A stretch of 64,000 nucleotides of DNA from Vitis vinifera (GCF_030704535.1 NC_081812.1:23411501-23475500), one strand, 5' to 3'; shown: positions 11,839 to 24,353, counted from the first letter of the stretch. Notes: generated by a model from the sequence alone, not told the origin. Made by a program: numbers and translations.

Positions 11839-13896
11839 TCAATATGACAAAAAATGAGAGTGTCGCGAGGCTTTTAAGATGTAGTAGTCATAGGCACAAA
11901 CCAACTGCTTCCGAAATCTTCTGAGGTCCAATGTCACAGTTTGGTGATCCAGATATACCCTCTTAGTGAATTCCCATCCCTTTTTGGCTAGACTGTCTGG
12001 GTCTCTCAGAACAGGATCATCTTTAGCATACTCATTGTACAATGAGCTCTCTCTTGGAAGAATCTTATAGCCCATGTATTTTAAACCAAGCTTCTCTGCA
12101 GGTTCCCCATAGTAAGTTTCTGCCGGCCATTCTGTTCCCAGAGGAATTACTTGGATAAATACAGAGCCAGGCTGCAGAAACAGAATATGGGTCATAGCAG
12201 CACCATGGACTCCAACCATGGCATCACTTGAATTTAGCACCCTATAGATCTTGGCCAGTTCAGTGGCTCTATTGGGCCTCAGAACTTTGACTTGAAACCC
12301 TATTTCCTTAGCCATTTGCACCATCAAATCCTCATTAGTTATGGCTCTGGCGCCAGTTCGGGACAGTACAACCAATTTCGGTTTCTTCAACTGATGTACT
12401 TGCTCTTCTTTCCCTGTTTCTAATGGGGGCTTTAGTGATGGTGGTAAAGATGGATCCTCTTTCATTTTTGACTGCACTTTCTGTTCCTTGGCTTGAATTA
12501 AACTTCTGATTCTAGGCAAATAAGCCTGGTCTAGAAGGTTACGGAAATCTCTGATGCTCTCATTTCCCTCCACCAATGAAGAATCCACAGTGAGCTCATC
12601 ATGGATCCTCAAACCAACAATCGCTTCTGGAAAACAATGGGTTCTGTTATCTCCACTAAAATCAATTGGTGGGTAATCTGATAACTGCGAAATCACGTCT
12701 CCATACTTAGTAATCCACCAATCATGGTACTCAAGAATAACAAACACAACCCTCTTGTTCAGATGCTGGGAAGTTATATACAAAGGAAGAATCCCATCAT
12801 TGAATTCATGGTATATGTTACCTGTATAGCCTCCGGTGGAGAAGAACACAGCTGGAACATCATGGTGGACATCACAGTGATGGTGAGTGCCGTAACCCTC
12901 TTTTTTCGAGATAAGGTGTAATTCATCAATGGTGTCCATGACACTGGCTTCCCATTTTCGGGTATAAGGTTTGATCTTTTCGTGTTGGAGTTGCTCTTCT
13001 TCAAACTCCTTGCCTTCTCCAGATATGCTTGAAACATGATCAGTAAAGGCGTTGGGGTTTCTTGAACCATACAGGAAGATTGATGATGAAGAAGAGTGCG
13101 TTCTTACATCCCCTTTCATGAAACATGTATCTGTACGAAAGGCGCTTCTATCACAGCAAATAGTTCCTGCATTTACACAAAAAAAAAAACCCTTAAAATC
13201 TACAAAATTTCAAAAATCAAATGGAACCCCATTTTCCAACTGCTTATATCATCTAATAAAAAATTCATTCCACGAAGAATGCACTGTTTGGATGCAGAGG
13301 ATACAGAGGAATTTGAGCTGATTATTCATCTTTGGCGAAAAAATCAATATGAAGCAAAAAAATAGAAAATCTTCGTCTTTCCCCTCTTTTCATGAACAAA
13401 ACTGAGGGGAAAAGGCAATCAACAGTCAAACGACAATCTCTTTCCGTGGGTCCAGCTATTACGTTGAAGGAAAAAAAAGTTCAAATAAACCACCCAAGAA
13501 AGCAAAATAAGAGACTAACCATTTGCGATTGAAGAACAAAGGGTTTTCGCATCCATTTCAGCAACAGGGCCATCATATTCTCCAAATGAATCTGCAAAAC
13601 CCAGAACATAAACCTCGAGATAAGACAAAAAAAGCAAACAAAAAACAGAGAAAACAGCGGAAACCCGTGAAAAAAAAAAAAAAAAAAGAAAGAAAGAAAG
13701 GCTCACATATGGGAAAGCTGAAAAGGCAAGGGGCCAGGACAAAGCAGCAAGAGAGCAGAGACAGAAAAAGTAAGGCAAGAAGCTTGGGCCTTGTTCTCTT
13801 GTAATAACCAGCGCTTCCACACTCATCAACAAGGCTCTGTGCCTCTTCATCATCTTCGCCTTTCCTCAACTGATGATACCGCTGATGGTGCACCAT
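11839..13896 (-). CDS. GT61-family glycosyltransferase, Golgi type II membrane protein
   Basis: Three exons join in frame: 13896-13707, 13591-13520 and 13166-11839. All have GT-AG borders, giving 529 residues. The start MVHHQRYHQLRKGEDDEE is followed by a basic TRPK stretch and a single hydrophobic anchor at about residues 41-60. The exon 2/3 junction makes SIANGTICCDRSAFRTDTC, then MKGDVRTHS, the conserved entry to the GT61 (DUF563) domain. C-terminal motifs SRTGARAI, VGVHGAAMTH and TEWPAETYY are present. Plant GT61 enzymes add xylose, arabinose or N-acetylglucosamine-type sugars in the Golgi; some decorate xylan, for example MUCI21 and XAT. The exact donor and acceptor cannot be told from sequence. 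Length and motifs are complete, with no sign of damage. Confidence 0.93.
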
Positions 13897-13990
13897 TTCT
13901 CCTGTTGAAACACAGAAAAAAGCAAAGCTTTTGTTGTGGGTTATGGAGTCTGAACCCAACACAGACAAAGAAACAGAGAAAAAGAGAGAG

Positions 13991-13999
13991 ATTTATATA
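13991..13999 (-). promoter_or_regulatory. TATA box of the GT61 gene
   Basis: Minus-strand TATATAAAT lies about 97 bases upstream of the start codon. It predicts transcription starting near 13960 and a leader of roughly 65 bases. Single good match, not experimentally known. Confidence 0.6.
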
Positions 14000-14079
14000 C
14001 AGAAAGGGAGAGCTGGTGATGGGTGGTTCTGGGTTCGTTCCTGTTGGTATGAACTATGAAGCATAAACTTGAAATGGGT

Positions 14080-16190
14080 GTACAGAGGGAGAGAGCTGGA
14101 AAGAGAAGGTGTCAACGAAAGAAGGCTGGTTCAGGGGAGGGGGCTTTCAAGGTGATATTCCTGATTCCAGTCAAATACGTGTGCTGGTGCCCAAGCCCAT
14201 CAAAATACACTTGGCCGTTTTAGTGGTTTTCCTTATTGGCTACGGACCCTTGTATTTTCATCTCACGCGCCCCATTACTGCCTTAAATCCCTTCTTGGAA
14301 AGTCTTCATTATTGGATGTTTTTTCAAATAAGACTTTAATATGATAAAATAAAATGAGGCTAAATAATTTTTATGAAGATAATTGTGAAAGGTCCGATGC
14401 TTATGAGTTGTCATACTGGGGTAATAATATTTTCAAAAATTAGTTTTTTAAAATGATTTTTAAAACCGTTTCTTAAATATTTTAAAATTTTTGAAAATTT
14501 AAATATAGAAAATAATTTTATAAACTTATTCAAGATGATACTATGCACATGTATGATATAAATTTTTTCTATTAGTATATAGATTTTTAATGATATACCT
14601 AACGCGCTAAGTAGTTGCAATAATTATATGTAAAAATACGGGGCGTATAAAGAGACCTCACGCTTCCTTGGGGCGCGTGGAGATGAATGACGGCGACTGT
14701 GCTTTGAATGAGCCAATCTTCCGCAGCAAACATCCTCCAAACGCTGGTGGGTTTTAATTTTAATATTCATGGTGGGAAGCTACAATCTCAATGCCATTAA
14801 ATATTGAAAAAAAAATCTAAATTGGACCGCAAAAGCAGAATTTAGTTATCCTGTAAGCAACATTAAGGCATCTTTATAAGTTGTACAAGCATAAAAAAGT
14901 TTATATTTTTAATAAATGATTTGAAAATTCTTAAATTTTTCGATAATTATTTAATTTTTTAAGGTATTTTATGTATTGAAAAATGTCCAAAGGTATTTTT
15001 TTATATTTAAAAATATATATAATTTGAATAATAGATTCTAGACAAACTCTTATATTGCTGTTTTTTTAGAAATAATTTCAAAATTTTATTTTTTTTTCAA
15101 TGTCTCTTATGGGTTGAAAATTTCATAAAAGGAAAAGGAAGTAAAAGACCTATTGATACATTGGAAACATAAATTTCTTGGAGTAAAGCTTTTAAGTTTG
15201 AAAATTTATTAAAGGTGGTAAATAAATATTGGTGGTTGGGTAATAGGGAAGAGCCGAAGAGAGCATCAAGATTCAAAAAGCGCAAACAACTAACCGCTAA
15301 TTGAGGCAGAGGCATTTAGGAATCAAGTCTGCGTTGGCGGCAAAAATGGATACAAAGATCAGGATATTTGCATTTGTGCCCCTTACATTTTGATAGTTTT
15401 TCTGTTTGTTCCATTTTATTTTCATAATTTATTCAAAGAAGATGCCATTTTACCTTCTTTTTTTTCTTTTAATATTTAATATTATGAAAAACAGAAGAAT
15501 GTGGCCATATAAAAAACAAAAAGTTGTTCTTTTAACACAAACTTAAATATAAAAAATAATTTCAAAATCCTCAACTTTTTTTTTTTTTTGGTAATGAATG
15601 GGATGATATGGAATTGTGGGGAAGAGGTGTGGGTTGAGTGAAAGCAAGGTGCAATTAGTTGACAATTGGACCGTTGGATAAAGGGTCCTTATTTTGGCTT
15701 GTCCAGTCCAGCTGACTTCTGCTGGACTACAGCAGGTCTGTCACGTGAGCGGTGAGCCGAATAGGCTAATACCAGTATACATCCTGGTAAAAAGAATTTA
15801 TATATATATATATTTATAAATAAAAAACCTTGGTATGGTATTTTATGATAATAAGTGAATAAAACTCCTTTTCATAATTAAGTTTAAATGGAATTTTGTT
15901 CCCAAAGATAACATAGAACTAACCATTATCAAATAAGTTTTAATATTTTCATTGTTTAACCACTAAAGATTTTTGGGAAGGTTTTTGACAATTTTAAGGG
16001 TTACTTATAAAATTTTGACAAGAAAAAAAAACAATTAAAACTTATAATATATTATAGATCCCAAAATTTGTCCCAATTTTTTTTGTTATTTTATTTATTA
16101 TTTATTTATTTTTACTTTTGTTTATTTTACTTATTTTAGGACTTTTTGGTTAATATTTATTAAGCCTTTTCAGTTTTATTGGAGAATTAA
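14080..16190. other. Intergenic, AT-rich
   Basis: No gene seen. A TA-rich microsatellite-like stretch lies near 15800. The small block 15690-15770 is GC-richer and holds a short imperfect palindrome (CCAGCTGAC..GCTGG), with no assignable function. Confidence 0.5.
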
Positions 16191-16535
16191 TCGTGGTCCT
16201 TCCTTTTTCCATCAATTCCCAATCACCCATTTCAAACAAAACCCTAATCCTCTCTTTTCTCTCTCCATCTCAACCATAGCCCACTCACCCACGTTTTCCC
16301 CAATCTTCTCTTCTTCCACTTTCTTTCTTTTTGTCCATATTTTCTTTTTCCTTTATTTCCTTTTCTTTCTTCTTCATCTCGTCACGTGGCCGTCTCTCAC
16401 CATCGATGACGCTACTACCGGTGACCCACTGCCAGCAACCCATTATCAGCGACACCACTACCGACGACGCTACTATCGGCCGACAGCCATCTCCAACACC
16501 GATAGTCCTCTCCATCACATCCTCTCTCTTCTTTC
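16191..16535. other. C/T-rich gene-leader-like sequence before the tandem array
   Basis: The stretch has ACCCTAATCCTCTC, long CT tracts and short CCACTACCGACGACGC-type repeats. It resembles a plant 5' leader or a transposon-carried leader. The frames found are low-complexity and are not accepted as genes. Confidence 0.4.
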
Positions 16536-17560
16536 CTACCCAACATCACTCACCATCTCTGTCATCCTAAACCTCCCAATCATTGCCCTAACAGTCATGG
16601 TTGTGCTGCTCGGTCGCCTTAGAAAATTATACGACAACAACCTTCCCTACCCCACATCTACACCAAAGTCAAGTTGAACCCTTCTCGGGTTTATTCACCT
16701 TCTTCCCTACCCAACATCACTCACCATCTCTGTCATCCTAAACCTCCCAATTGTTGCCCTAACAGTCATGGTTGTGCTGCTCGGTCGCCTTAGAAAATTA
16801 TACGACAACAACCTTCCCCACCCCACATCTGCACCAAAGTCAAGTTGAACCCTTCTCGGGTTTATTCACCTTCTTCCCTACCCAACATCATTCACCATCT
16901 CTGTCATCCTAAACCTCCTAATTGTTGCCCTAACAGTCATGGTTGTGCTGCTCGGTCGCCTTAGAAAATTATACGACAACAACCTTCCCCACCCCGCATC
17001 TACACCAAAGTCAAGTTGAACCCTTCTCGGGTTTATTCACCTTCTTCCCTACCCAACATCACTCACCATCTCTGTCATCCTAAACCTCCCAATTGTTGCC
17101 CTAACAGTCATGGTTGTGCTGCTCGGTCGCCTTAGAAAATTATACGACAACAACCTTCCCCACCCCCACATCTACACCAAAGTCAAGTTGAACCATTCTC
17201 GGGTTTATTCACCTTCTTCCCTACCCAACATCACTCACCATCTCTGTCATCCTAAACCTCCCAATTGTTGCCCTAACAGTCATGGTTGTGCTGCTCGGTC
17301 GCCTTAGAAAATTATACGACAACAACCTTCCCCACCCCCACATCTACACCAAAGTCAAGTTGAACCATTCTCGGGTTTATTCACCTTCTTCCCTACCCAA
17401 CATCACTCACCATCTCTGTCATCCTAAACCTCCCCAATCGTTGCCCTAACAGTCATGGTTGTGCTGCTCAGTCGCCTTAGAAAATTATACGACAACAACC
17501 TTCCCGTTCCCACATCTACACCAAAGTTAAGTTGAACCCTTCTCGGGTTGATTCGCCTAG
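16536..17560. repeat. Tandem array, six copies of a 171-172 bp unit
   Basis: The phrase CTACCCAACATCA recurs at 16536, 16707, 16878, 17049, 17221 and 17393, so the spacing is 171, 171, 171, 172 and 172. Each unit also contains GTCATGGTTGTGCTGCTC, AAATTATACGACAACAACC and AAGTCAAGTTGAACC. Copies are nearly identical except the last, which diverges and ends near TCTCGGGTTGATTCG. The one-base length change comes from an extra C in CACCCCCACA. The unit is GC-moderate and every frame is interrupted, so it is a minisatellite, not a protein repeat. Confidence 0.95.
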
Positions 17561-18596
17561 AAATGTGAGTTTTCTCTTCATTGATTCGTACAGTAACGAT
17601 TTGGATTTGGATTTGGGTTATTGGATTTCCCATATGGCCTTTGATTTATTCATTTAGACTTATTTTGGGTTGATTTCTATTTTCTATTTATTGGTGTTGC
17701 GCCTTGGCTTGTTGGATTGCTATTTGGTTTGAGTTGGGTCATTATATTAGTTGGATTTGGGCTGGTATATTTATTAAATCTTGTATTAGGTCTTTCTTTT
17801 TGTTGTTGCTGAGAACGGGAAAAGAGGTGTGGTGTTGATTGGGAGGAGGAGGACGACTCTTGAGACTTTTTGTAATCTTCTTTGCGTTTCCTATGATATT
17901 TGTGAGAGGGTTGAGGGTTTTTTTTTTATAGTATTTTTTAGCTTCATTTTGAAAGTTTTTGGAGGGTCATTACTTTTATTGGACTGCACTTTTAAGGTTA
18001 CTCCTACGTCCTTGTCCTTCAAGTTTTATTGTATACATTCATTTCATTTCAGTTTTCTTCTTATGTACATGTGAATGTATCATTCGTGTTTAGATTTTTT
18101 ATTGTATATGTATATTTAATTTGTGATTCATGGATTAATTTTTGTTTCCATTTATTTGTTATCCTTATTTAATATGCTCTATTAGCTTTTGTTTTGAGTT
18201 ATTTGTGTTTTATTTTTCTGTTAAGGGAATAATCCAATAATGGGATAATGTTTTTGTTTGAAAAATATTTTTTTTTCTTCTTACCTTTAATGAATGAAAA
18301 TTCTTTTTAGAATAAATATTTAGTCCTTTTTAATAAACGTTTTAAAAGATTTTTTTGTATTAATAAGTATAAAAACCATTTTCAGAAACCTTTTTTTTTA
18401 AAAAAAAATATATTAAATTAAAATAAAACTCTGAAAATTTTGAAAAACGGTTTTTCTTTTATATATATATATAAGAAAAAAAAGAAACATTTTTTAGAAT
18501 AAAATAAAAAGGAAAAGAATATAGATTTTTATTTAATAAAATTGAATTTTCCTTTTAAATATATTGAGATTTAAAAAAAATATATTTTTTAAATAA

Positions 18597-18637
<41 letters not shown>

Positions 18638-19270
18638 TTAATAAATTTGAACTTTTTTTTCTCTCTTTTTATTTTTTTGTATAATTAATTTAAAATAATT
18701 TTTTAGAATAAAATGCAGATAACTTTTTTAAAAAATAAAAATAAATAAATTGTAAAGCTTTTCTAAATAAATTTGAGAGATTTTTTAATTATTTTCTAAT
18801 TCAAGTAGAGATTCGTTTTTGTCAATAATTTTTTTTTTTGTAAATATTTAAAAAAAACTATTAAAATTTGTTTTGAATGGAATTATTTTGTAGATAAAAT
18901 TGTGAAAAAGGTCTTTATTTTGAAATAAAAGATAAATTAGATTTTATTTTTAGATAAACTTATAAAAATATATATATTTATTTTTCTTTTCTTAATAAAA
19001 GTTAAACAAATTCCCTTATCTAAACTAAAATTTTGAAAAATCATATCTTTTAAATCAAATTTGTAAAAGACTTTTATTATTATTATTACTATTCATAAAT
19101 AAAATTGTAAATGGATTTTTTTTAAATAAAATTGAATTAACATTTTTTTTATAGTAAAAATCAAGTAAAATTCTTTCCTTTCAAATAAAACAGTGAAAAT
19201 GAAAAATTATTTTTTTAAACAAAATATAAAATTTTAAAGTTCATTTTTTTTTAAATCAACAATCAAATTG
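17561..19270 (+). repeat. AT-rich repeat, left part of an old LTR-kin sequence
   Basis: From about 18240 the sequence is a monotonous series of AATAAAATTGAA-like phrases with A and T runs and a TA microsatellite (18603-18632). The same texture resumes at 20309 after the inserted element, so the two parts were probably continuous. No coding domains. Broken and old; family assignment rests on the block at 20880-21200. Confidence 0.45.
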
Positions 19271-19278
19271 TATTATTC

Positions 19279-20300
19279 CCAATGTTTTCAAAACTGGACC
19301 GATCATTAAACCGAAAAAGTTACCGGTTCGCGGTTCATTAGTTTGATCAACAGTCAAACTGGTGACGTCATAAATATATAAATTATAAATTATTAAAATT
19401 TAAAATAATTATAAAATAAAATAATAATTTATATATTATTTAAAAATTAAAATTTTATTTAAAAAATCATTAAATTATTCTCATAATAGTCATGGTTCTT
19501 CTTTAATCATGGAAGAAAAACTCACATGCCTATTTAAAAAGAAAAAAAAAATGGCAAAAACATTGAATGTGAGTTTTAAAATTTTTAATTATTTATTTGT
19601 TAAAAAAAATAATATTTAGAAATTCTTAAATTTATTATAATAAACTATAATTTTATTTTTATTTAATTTTTAATAAATGCTCATTGCCAAATGGGTCATA
19701 GGGTAAAAAAGGAAAGAGCAAATCCTCTCCACTCTCCACTCTCCACTGCTCTCTTGTCTTCTTCGTCCTCCCTATTTCTTCTTCCTTCTTTTTCCACGAC
19801 TTCTCATTTCTCTCCCAAACCCAGTTCTCTCTCAGTGCCACCACACTCCTATTATCTTCTCTTTCGGCGATTCCAACTTTGACACTAGCGGACTCATCGA
19901 CGGGCTTGGCTTTCTAATCAACTTCCCCAATGGTCGTACCTTCTTTCGCAAATCAACTGGTCGTCTCTCCGACGGACGCCTCATCATCAATCTTCTTTGT
20001 AAGTTACCGCACCCAACCACTCCTCTGGATTCTCATTTCTTCTTCCAATGCGGGGGGTGGGAGGGTGGCATTCCAAGAAGGGTGGGGTCCTGCCGATGGG
20101 AGACGATGAGGAGGGGAGGGCTTTTCCAATAGTAGGGGATGGCAACAGTGGAAAAAAAAAAAGTTGAACCGGACGGTTGGGGGAAACCGTTTGGTTTATC
20201 CGGCATGCCGGTCGGACCACCGATTTAACCGGTCTAATTTCGGTCTGAACACTATCCAGCCTAAATGATCGGATCCGATCCAGTCCAGTTTTTAAAACCA
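19279..20300. mobile_element. Non-autonomous hAT-like element carrying a gene fragment
   Basis: Identical 8-bp flanks TATTATTC lie at 19271-19278 and 20301-20308. Just inside are inverted ends: TGTTTTCAAAACTGGACC on the left, and on the right the complement of GGTTTTAAAAACTGGACTGG. Subterminal ACCGGTT and CCGGTCGG-type motifs repeat on both sides. The 1,022-bp length, 8-bp duplication and lack of transposase fit a non-autonomous hAT element. The interior at 19848-19998 is a GDSL-esterase exon with its splice donor. The insertion splits an older AT-rich repeat. Confidence 0.78.
19848..19998 (+). pseudogene. Captured first-exon fragment of a GDSL esterase/lipase
   Basis: One open frame reads PIIFSFGDSNFDTSGL, then INFPNGRTFFRKSTGRLSDG and RLIINLL. 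This is block I of plant GDSL esterases, with the FGDSNxDT nucleophile motif and the GRxSDGRL(I/V)I signature. It ends in CTTCTTT followed by GTAAGT, a good donor at the position where this family has its first intron, in phase 1. The signal-peptide region upstream is not convincingly in frame, and no later exons follow. It lies wholly within the hAT-like element. Confidence 0.83.
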
Positions 20301-20308
20301 TATTATTC

Positions 20309-21200
20309 ATATGAATAAAACTTGAAAAAAAATATTTTTTAAATAAAATTAGATAAAATTTCTTTGTAGTTATTTTTATTTTTATTTATTTATTTACTTT
20401 TAGTCTTAATAAAATTGAATAAACCCTTTTTTCAATAATTTCATTTTTATTAATAAAATCAAACAATAAATAATTTATGGTAGATAAAAAAAAAAGATTG
20501 AAACATTTTTGTAATTGATTTTGGAAAAATTTGTGTTTCTATTCATTTTTTTTCTTTTTATATATATTATTTTTAATAAATTCTTTTGATACAATAAGTG
20601 TAAATATATATTTTTTAAATTTTGAATTAAATCACTTAAATAAAATATTTTGTAAATAAATAAATTGAAATCACTCATTCAAAATCATTTTTAATAAAAT
20701 CATTTGAAATTTCTTGAAAACTATTTTTTTTTTCAATAAGTCATTTTGCATAATTCTCTTATTATTTATTTTGTGTATTATTGTAATTAGATTTTATCAT
20801 TATTTTTATGTATATTATTTTTTTTTTGTATCCATAATTAATTAATTAATTAATTGTCACAATTCCTTTAATTCATTTAATAGAGGCCGTGCATATATGG
20901 GTTTAGAGAGGTGCTCAACTCACCACCATATTTTCCCAATAAGTAACTTGACCCCTGAATCAGACTTGATTTTTTCACAGACCCCTTTTTCATTCAGGAG
21001 TCACACTTAGAATTTTTATTTCTTATTTTGTTTTTCCCTTTAAAAATAAAACAAAAAATAAGTGTCAACTACAAGTATTTTTATAAAAATCAAAATTTTA
21101 CCAAATAAATGAAAAGCGAATCACTCTATCGAGTGGAAATGCATCAAGCGAAACGCGAGGTCCATATATATGTTCTAAAAATAATTTATTTTTATAACAA
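20309..21200 (+). repeat. Right part of the old LTR-kin repeat
   Basis: 20309-20880 continues the AATAAAATTGAA texture. The block 20880-21100 (GGGTTTAGAGAGGTGCT; TTTTCCCAATAAGTAACTTG; AGGAGTCACACTTAG; TTTTTCCCTTTAAAAATAAA) is the reverse complement of text at 9200-9380. After it, AAGCGAAACGCGAGGTCC resembles the usual end of this plant repeat family, probably Gypsy-related. No open domains. Broken and old. Confidence 0.55.
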
Positions 21201-21474
21201 ATTCTCAAAAAATTATTTTTTGTTAAAATTTTATCAAGTTATTTTTATTATAAAAAAACTATTTGTCAAACTATTGTTTGTTATAAAAAATAAAAAACCA
21301 TTTTCATTAACATGATTAAAATTTGTTATGATGAGCTACAATGAGAAATAGCCGGAAAGATTTGAGTTTCCAATAAAAATAATTTATTTGAAAAAAAAAA
21401 TTAGCGATAAATATTCTTCCAAAATCATTTTTAAATTAGCACTTTTGTACACATCATAAAATTTAAGAATATGA

Positions 21475-21857
21475 TCAACGATTATTACAATATCGGGTAA
21501 CCCCGTCATATATTTAATCCCACCCAAATATGTTTGCAAGTGAGATAATTGTCTCTTTAACATAGCTGCATCTCTTTTCGGAAGACGATTGAGTCTCCCC
21601 GTCTTTTGTTCCATTCTCAAGTCCCTGAATTTATGAAGTCTCGTTTCTGTAGTGGACCAATTCGTTGACATACCACCGAGCCATTTTTTATTAACATAAT
21701 GACACCGAGCCTTTATTGCAGCCCATGCTACTGAATCCGCTGCTTTATTTTTGGTACCAACAATTAAGAATTGTTTTCCCCTACTTGCTGCATCAAAAAC
21801 TAAATCACAAGCTTCTGATAAAAAGCGAGCAGTTCTAGTAAGATTTGTAATATGGAT
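21475..21857 (-). pseudogene. rps2: Plastid DNA insertion (NUPT): part of chloroplast rps2
   Basis: Minus-strand translation runs from [20 protein letters not shown] through [40 protein letters not shown] and [16 protein letters not shown] to [10 protein letters not shown]. This is chloroplast ribosomal protein S2, roughly codons 43-167. The frame is unbroken, but there is no start or stop and both ends pass abruptly into AT-rich nuclear sequence. Near-native protein text indicates a young transfer. It is not expected to be functional. Confidence 0.92.
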
Positions 21858-21869
21858 TTTATATTTAAA

Positions 21870-24200
21870 AAAATTGTGAAGGTGGTTGAGATGTACTAAT
21901 CTAAAAATGATTTTTGTAGAATATCTATTTTGTGGAATTTTTTTTTCTCAAACATGTAATTTTTGCTTGTAACTTGAGAGATTTCATATGGGATGATGAT
22001 TTCTTTGAGATTGAATTTTATGGAAAGAGTTTACAAATGTTGTCAAAATTGAAGAGACATGCTTGTTTCTTCTTTTGAGATGGGCTTGCACGCTGGTCAA
22101 GATCTCTTCGAAAAAATTGCCAATAATTTCGGCGACGTTTTATGGTAAAAGGAGCCCATGCTTGGATTTGGGGATCTCTTCTATGGCCATTTGCATGATG
22201 AGACGTGTTCATCCAACGCTCCTAAGTCATGTCTCTGCTTTTTATATTCTACCATCACCAAAGTTAGAGTCTCAGTACCTTTCACACTACATTATTTCGA
22301 TTAATAAGTTAATGCTATGTGTTGATGAGAGAGAAAATATGAGAAAAAAGATAAAATATAAAAAATATATTTAAATTTAATAAATTATATATTCACAATT
22401 ATTTCAAATTTATTTCACTTATTTAATAATTTTAACTTGTAAGATATTTTTACTAATGAAAATATCCAATGTGTGATATGTCAAGGATTAGGGCATCATC
22501 ACTCATACAATATTTTATAACAGTGTAACTTGAATGAATAGTCTAATTCAATTTACAACAAACTTCACATTTGAGGAATTTTAGTAAAGTTTTTATAATT
22601 ATGAGCTGAGTACACGTCACATTTTTTTAATTTAAACTCAATTTAAGTTAAATTTGAATAAATATTTGAACTTAAAACGGGACTTTATTTAGTATTTTGA
22701 TAATATTTATAATTTTATATCATCCTATATAATAATCTTAATTTTATTTTAATTTTTAGATTTGTTTAAAAAGTTAAATTGTAATTATATGACATACTTT
22801 TTAATCTTTTAAATATATGTAAATTTATTTATTTTATTTTTTGCTATTATCTTTGATTTTTTTTTCTTATTTACTATTTAAACCTTAAAATAAATACATA
22901 AGAAATATCATTACAACACGAGCTTAAAAAATAAGATTAAGTTAAATTTGGATAGAATAATCCGATTGATTGAATTAAGTTTAAATTTATTATATTTTTA
23001 ATCAAGGTTTGACTTTTATCGCCACTAACTCAATCCATCCATATTGCATTATTAATATTTTCTCAAATAGGAAAAAAAGGAGGTATTTTTTTTTTTTTGA
23101 AAGAAAAATTATTTTATTTATTTATTTATTTGTTTTATCCATTGATTTTGTGGATAAGGCAATTGACCAATTAAATATTTTTTTTATAAATGATAATTAA
23201 AAAATTAATTTCCAAGTACGAGTATAAACCATCCCAAAGACTTCCTATTTAAAACTTTTAATAGAAGAGGTTAGGAAAGCTATTTTTCATATTTGACTTT
23301 TATTCCTGGAATTAATTAGGCATCACCCACCACACTCAAAACAACAAGCTACAATTCCTTAAGAAAACTCTTTTCCATATCAGAGAAACTATCTCCATTT
23401 ATGGTCTGAATTTTTTATATCACAAAAATAAAATTTCAATGCTATTCATAAATGGCTTATTTATAAGAAATGTTTTGTTAAAAGCTTTTATTTTCGTTGA
23501 TTTTTAAAACAGAAAATATATTTATATTTCCCATCAAGTTACTTTCCTTCCTATTTTTAAAAAACAGCAAGAAAAAATGAATTATCCGATTCTATGCTAG
23601 ACAAAAATTAGAAAAGAGCCGATTTTTTTTTTCATTTTTATTTGACTCCGACTTTTTCATAGTTTGCTTCCCCTTGAAGCCCTAATCTCATCTTCCCATT
23701 TAAAAGAAAAATTAAAATAAAATAAAATAAAAAAATAAAAGGGATGAATAGAGGAAAAAAATGAGAAAGGTAGTGCAAAGGAGTAATTACTATATAAAAA
23801 AAATTTAATATATAAAATATGTCCAAAATTTAGGCTCCCAACAAAATGGCCCTGGATATAAAATAAAAATTTGTTTAAAGGATCTATGAACTAACTTCAG
23901 AATCTGAAAATATAAACAAAATTTAGGAGACCTCTGTAAAAGATTTTGTTATTATAAAGGTTAAAAATACTGAGATAGATTTAGTAGTTTCTGAAAACCG
24001 AACAATTCCTTATCCAAACAAGCTGAGCCGACCTATATGTAATCAAAATGTGGATAAGAAGAAGCGTGCTACCAAACACGGTGATTGTCCACCTGGGCAA
24101 ACGCACATGCCAGTATGCCACACATGAAAATGGAACTGGCGTGAGCTTTCTAACGCCGACCCACAATTCTCTTTTGTCTATAAATGCATTGACCCGCTGC
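21870..24200. other. Intergenic region between the rps2 insertion and TFIIB
   Basis: AT-rich. A less AT-rich patch (about 22020-22290) has frames on both strands that I cannot assign to any family. Purine or pyrimidine runs occur near 23050-23130 and 23690-23830. The TFIIB promoter should lie in the last 200 bases. Confidence 0.5.
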
Positions 24201-24216
24201 CCGTTACCTCCCCCTC

Positions 24217-24222
24217 TATAAA
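24217..24222 (+). promoter_or_regulatory. TATA box of TFIIB
   Basis: TATAAA within CCCTCTATAAACTTTC lies 132 bases before the start codon, followed by a GAGA/CT-rich leader. It predicts a start near 24250. Confidence 0.6.
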
Positions 24223-24353
24223 CTTTCCCGAGAAAGTGAGAGAGAGGAGAGAAGAAACGCTCCTCTTCCGATCCTCTCTTCTCGTATTTTCTCACCTATC
24301 AAACACCCCAGCCCGTCCTCAAGCAAACCCTAATTTTCTCCTGAATCTCATCA

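Noticed and set aside
13523-13804. Lysine-rich open frame on the plus strand
   Set aside because: It is antisense to GT61 exon 1/intron 1, and the lysines come from an A-run.
16536-17560. Regular repeats that might be read as a CRISPR-like or coding repeat array
   Set aside because: There are no unique spacers; the whole 171-172 bp unit repeats, and every frame contains stops. It is a plant minisatellite.
22018-22374. Overlapping frames on both strands in a less AT-rich patch, considered as more plastid DNA next to rps2
   Set aside because: I could not match them to rps2 neighbours (atpI, rpoC2) or any nuclear family.
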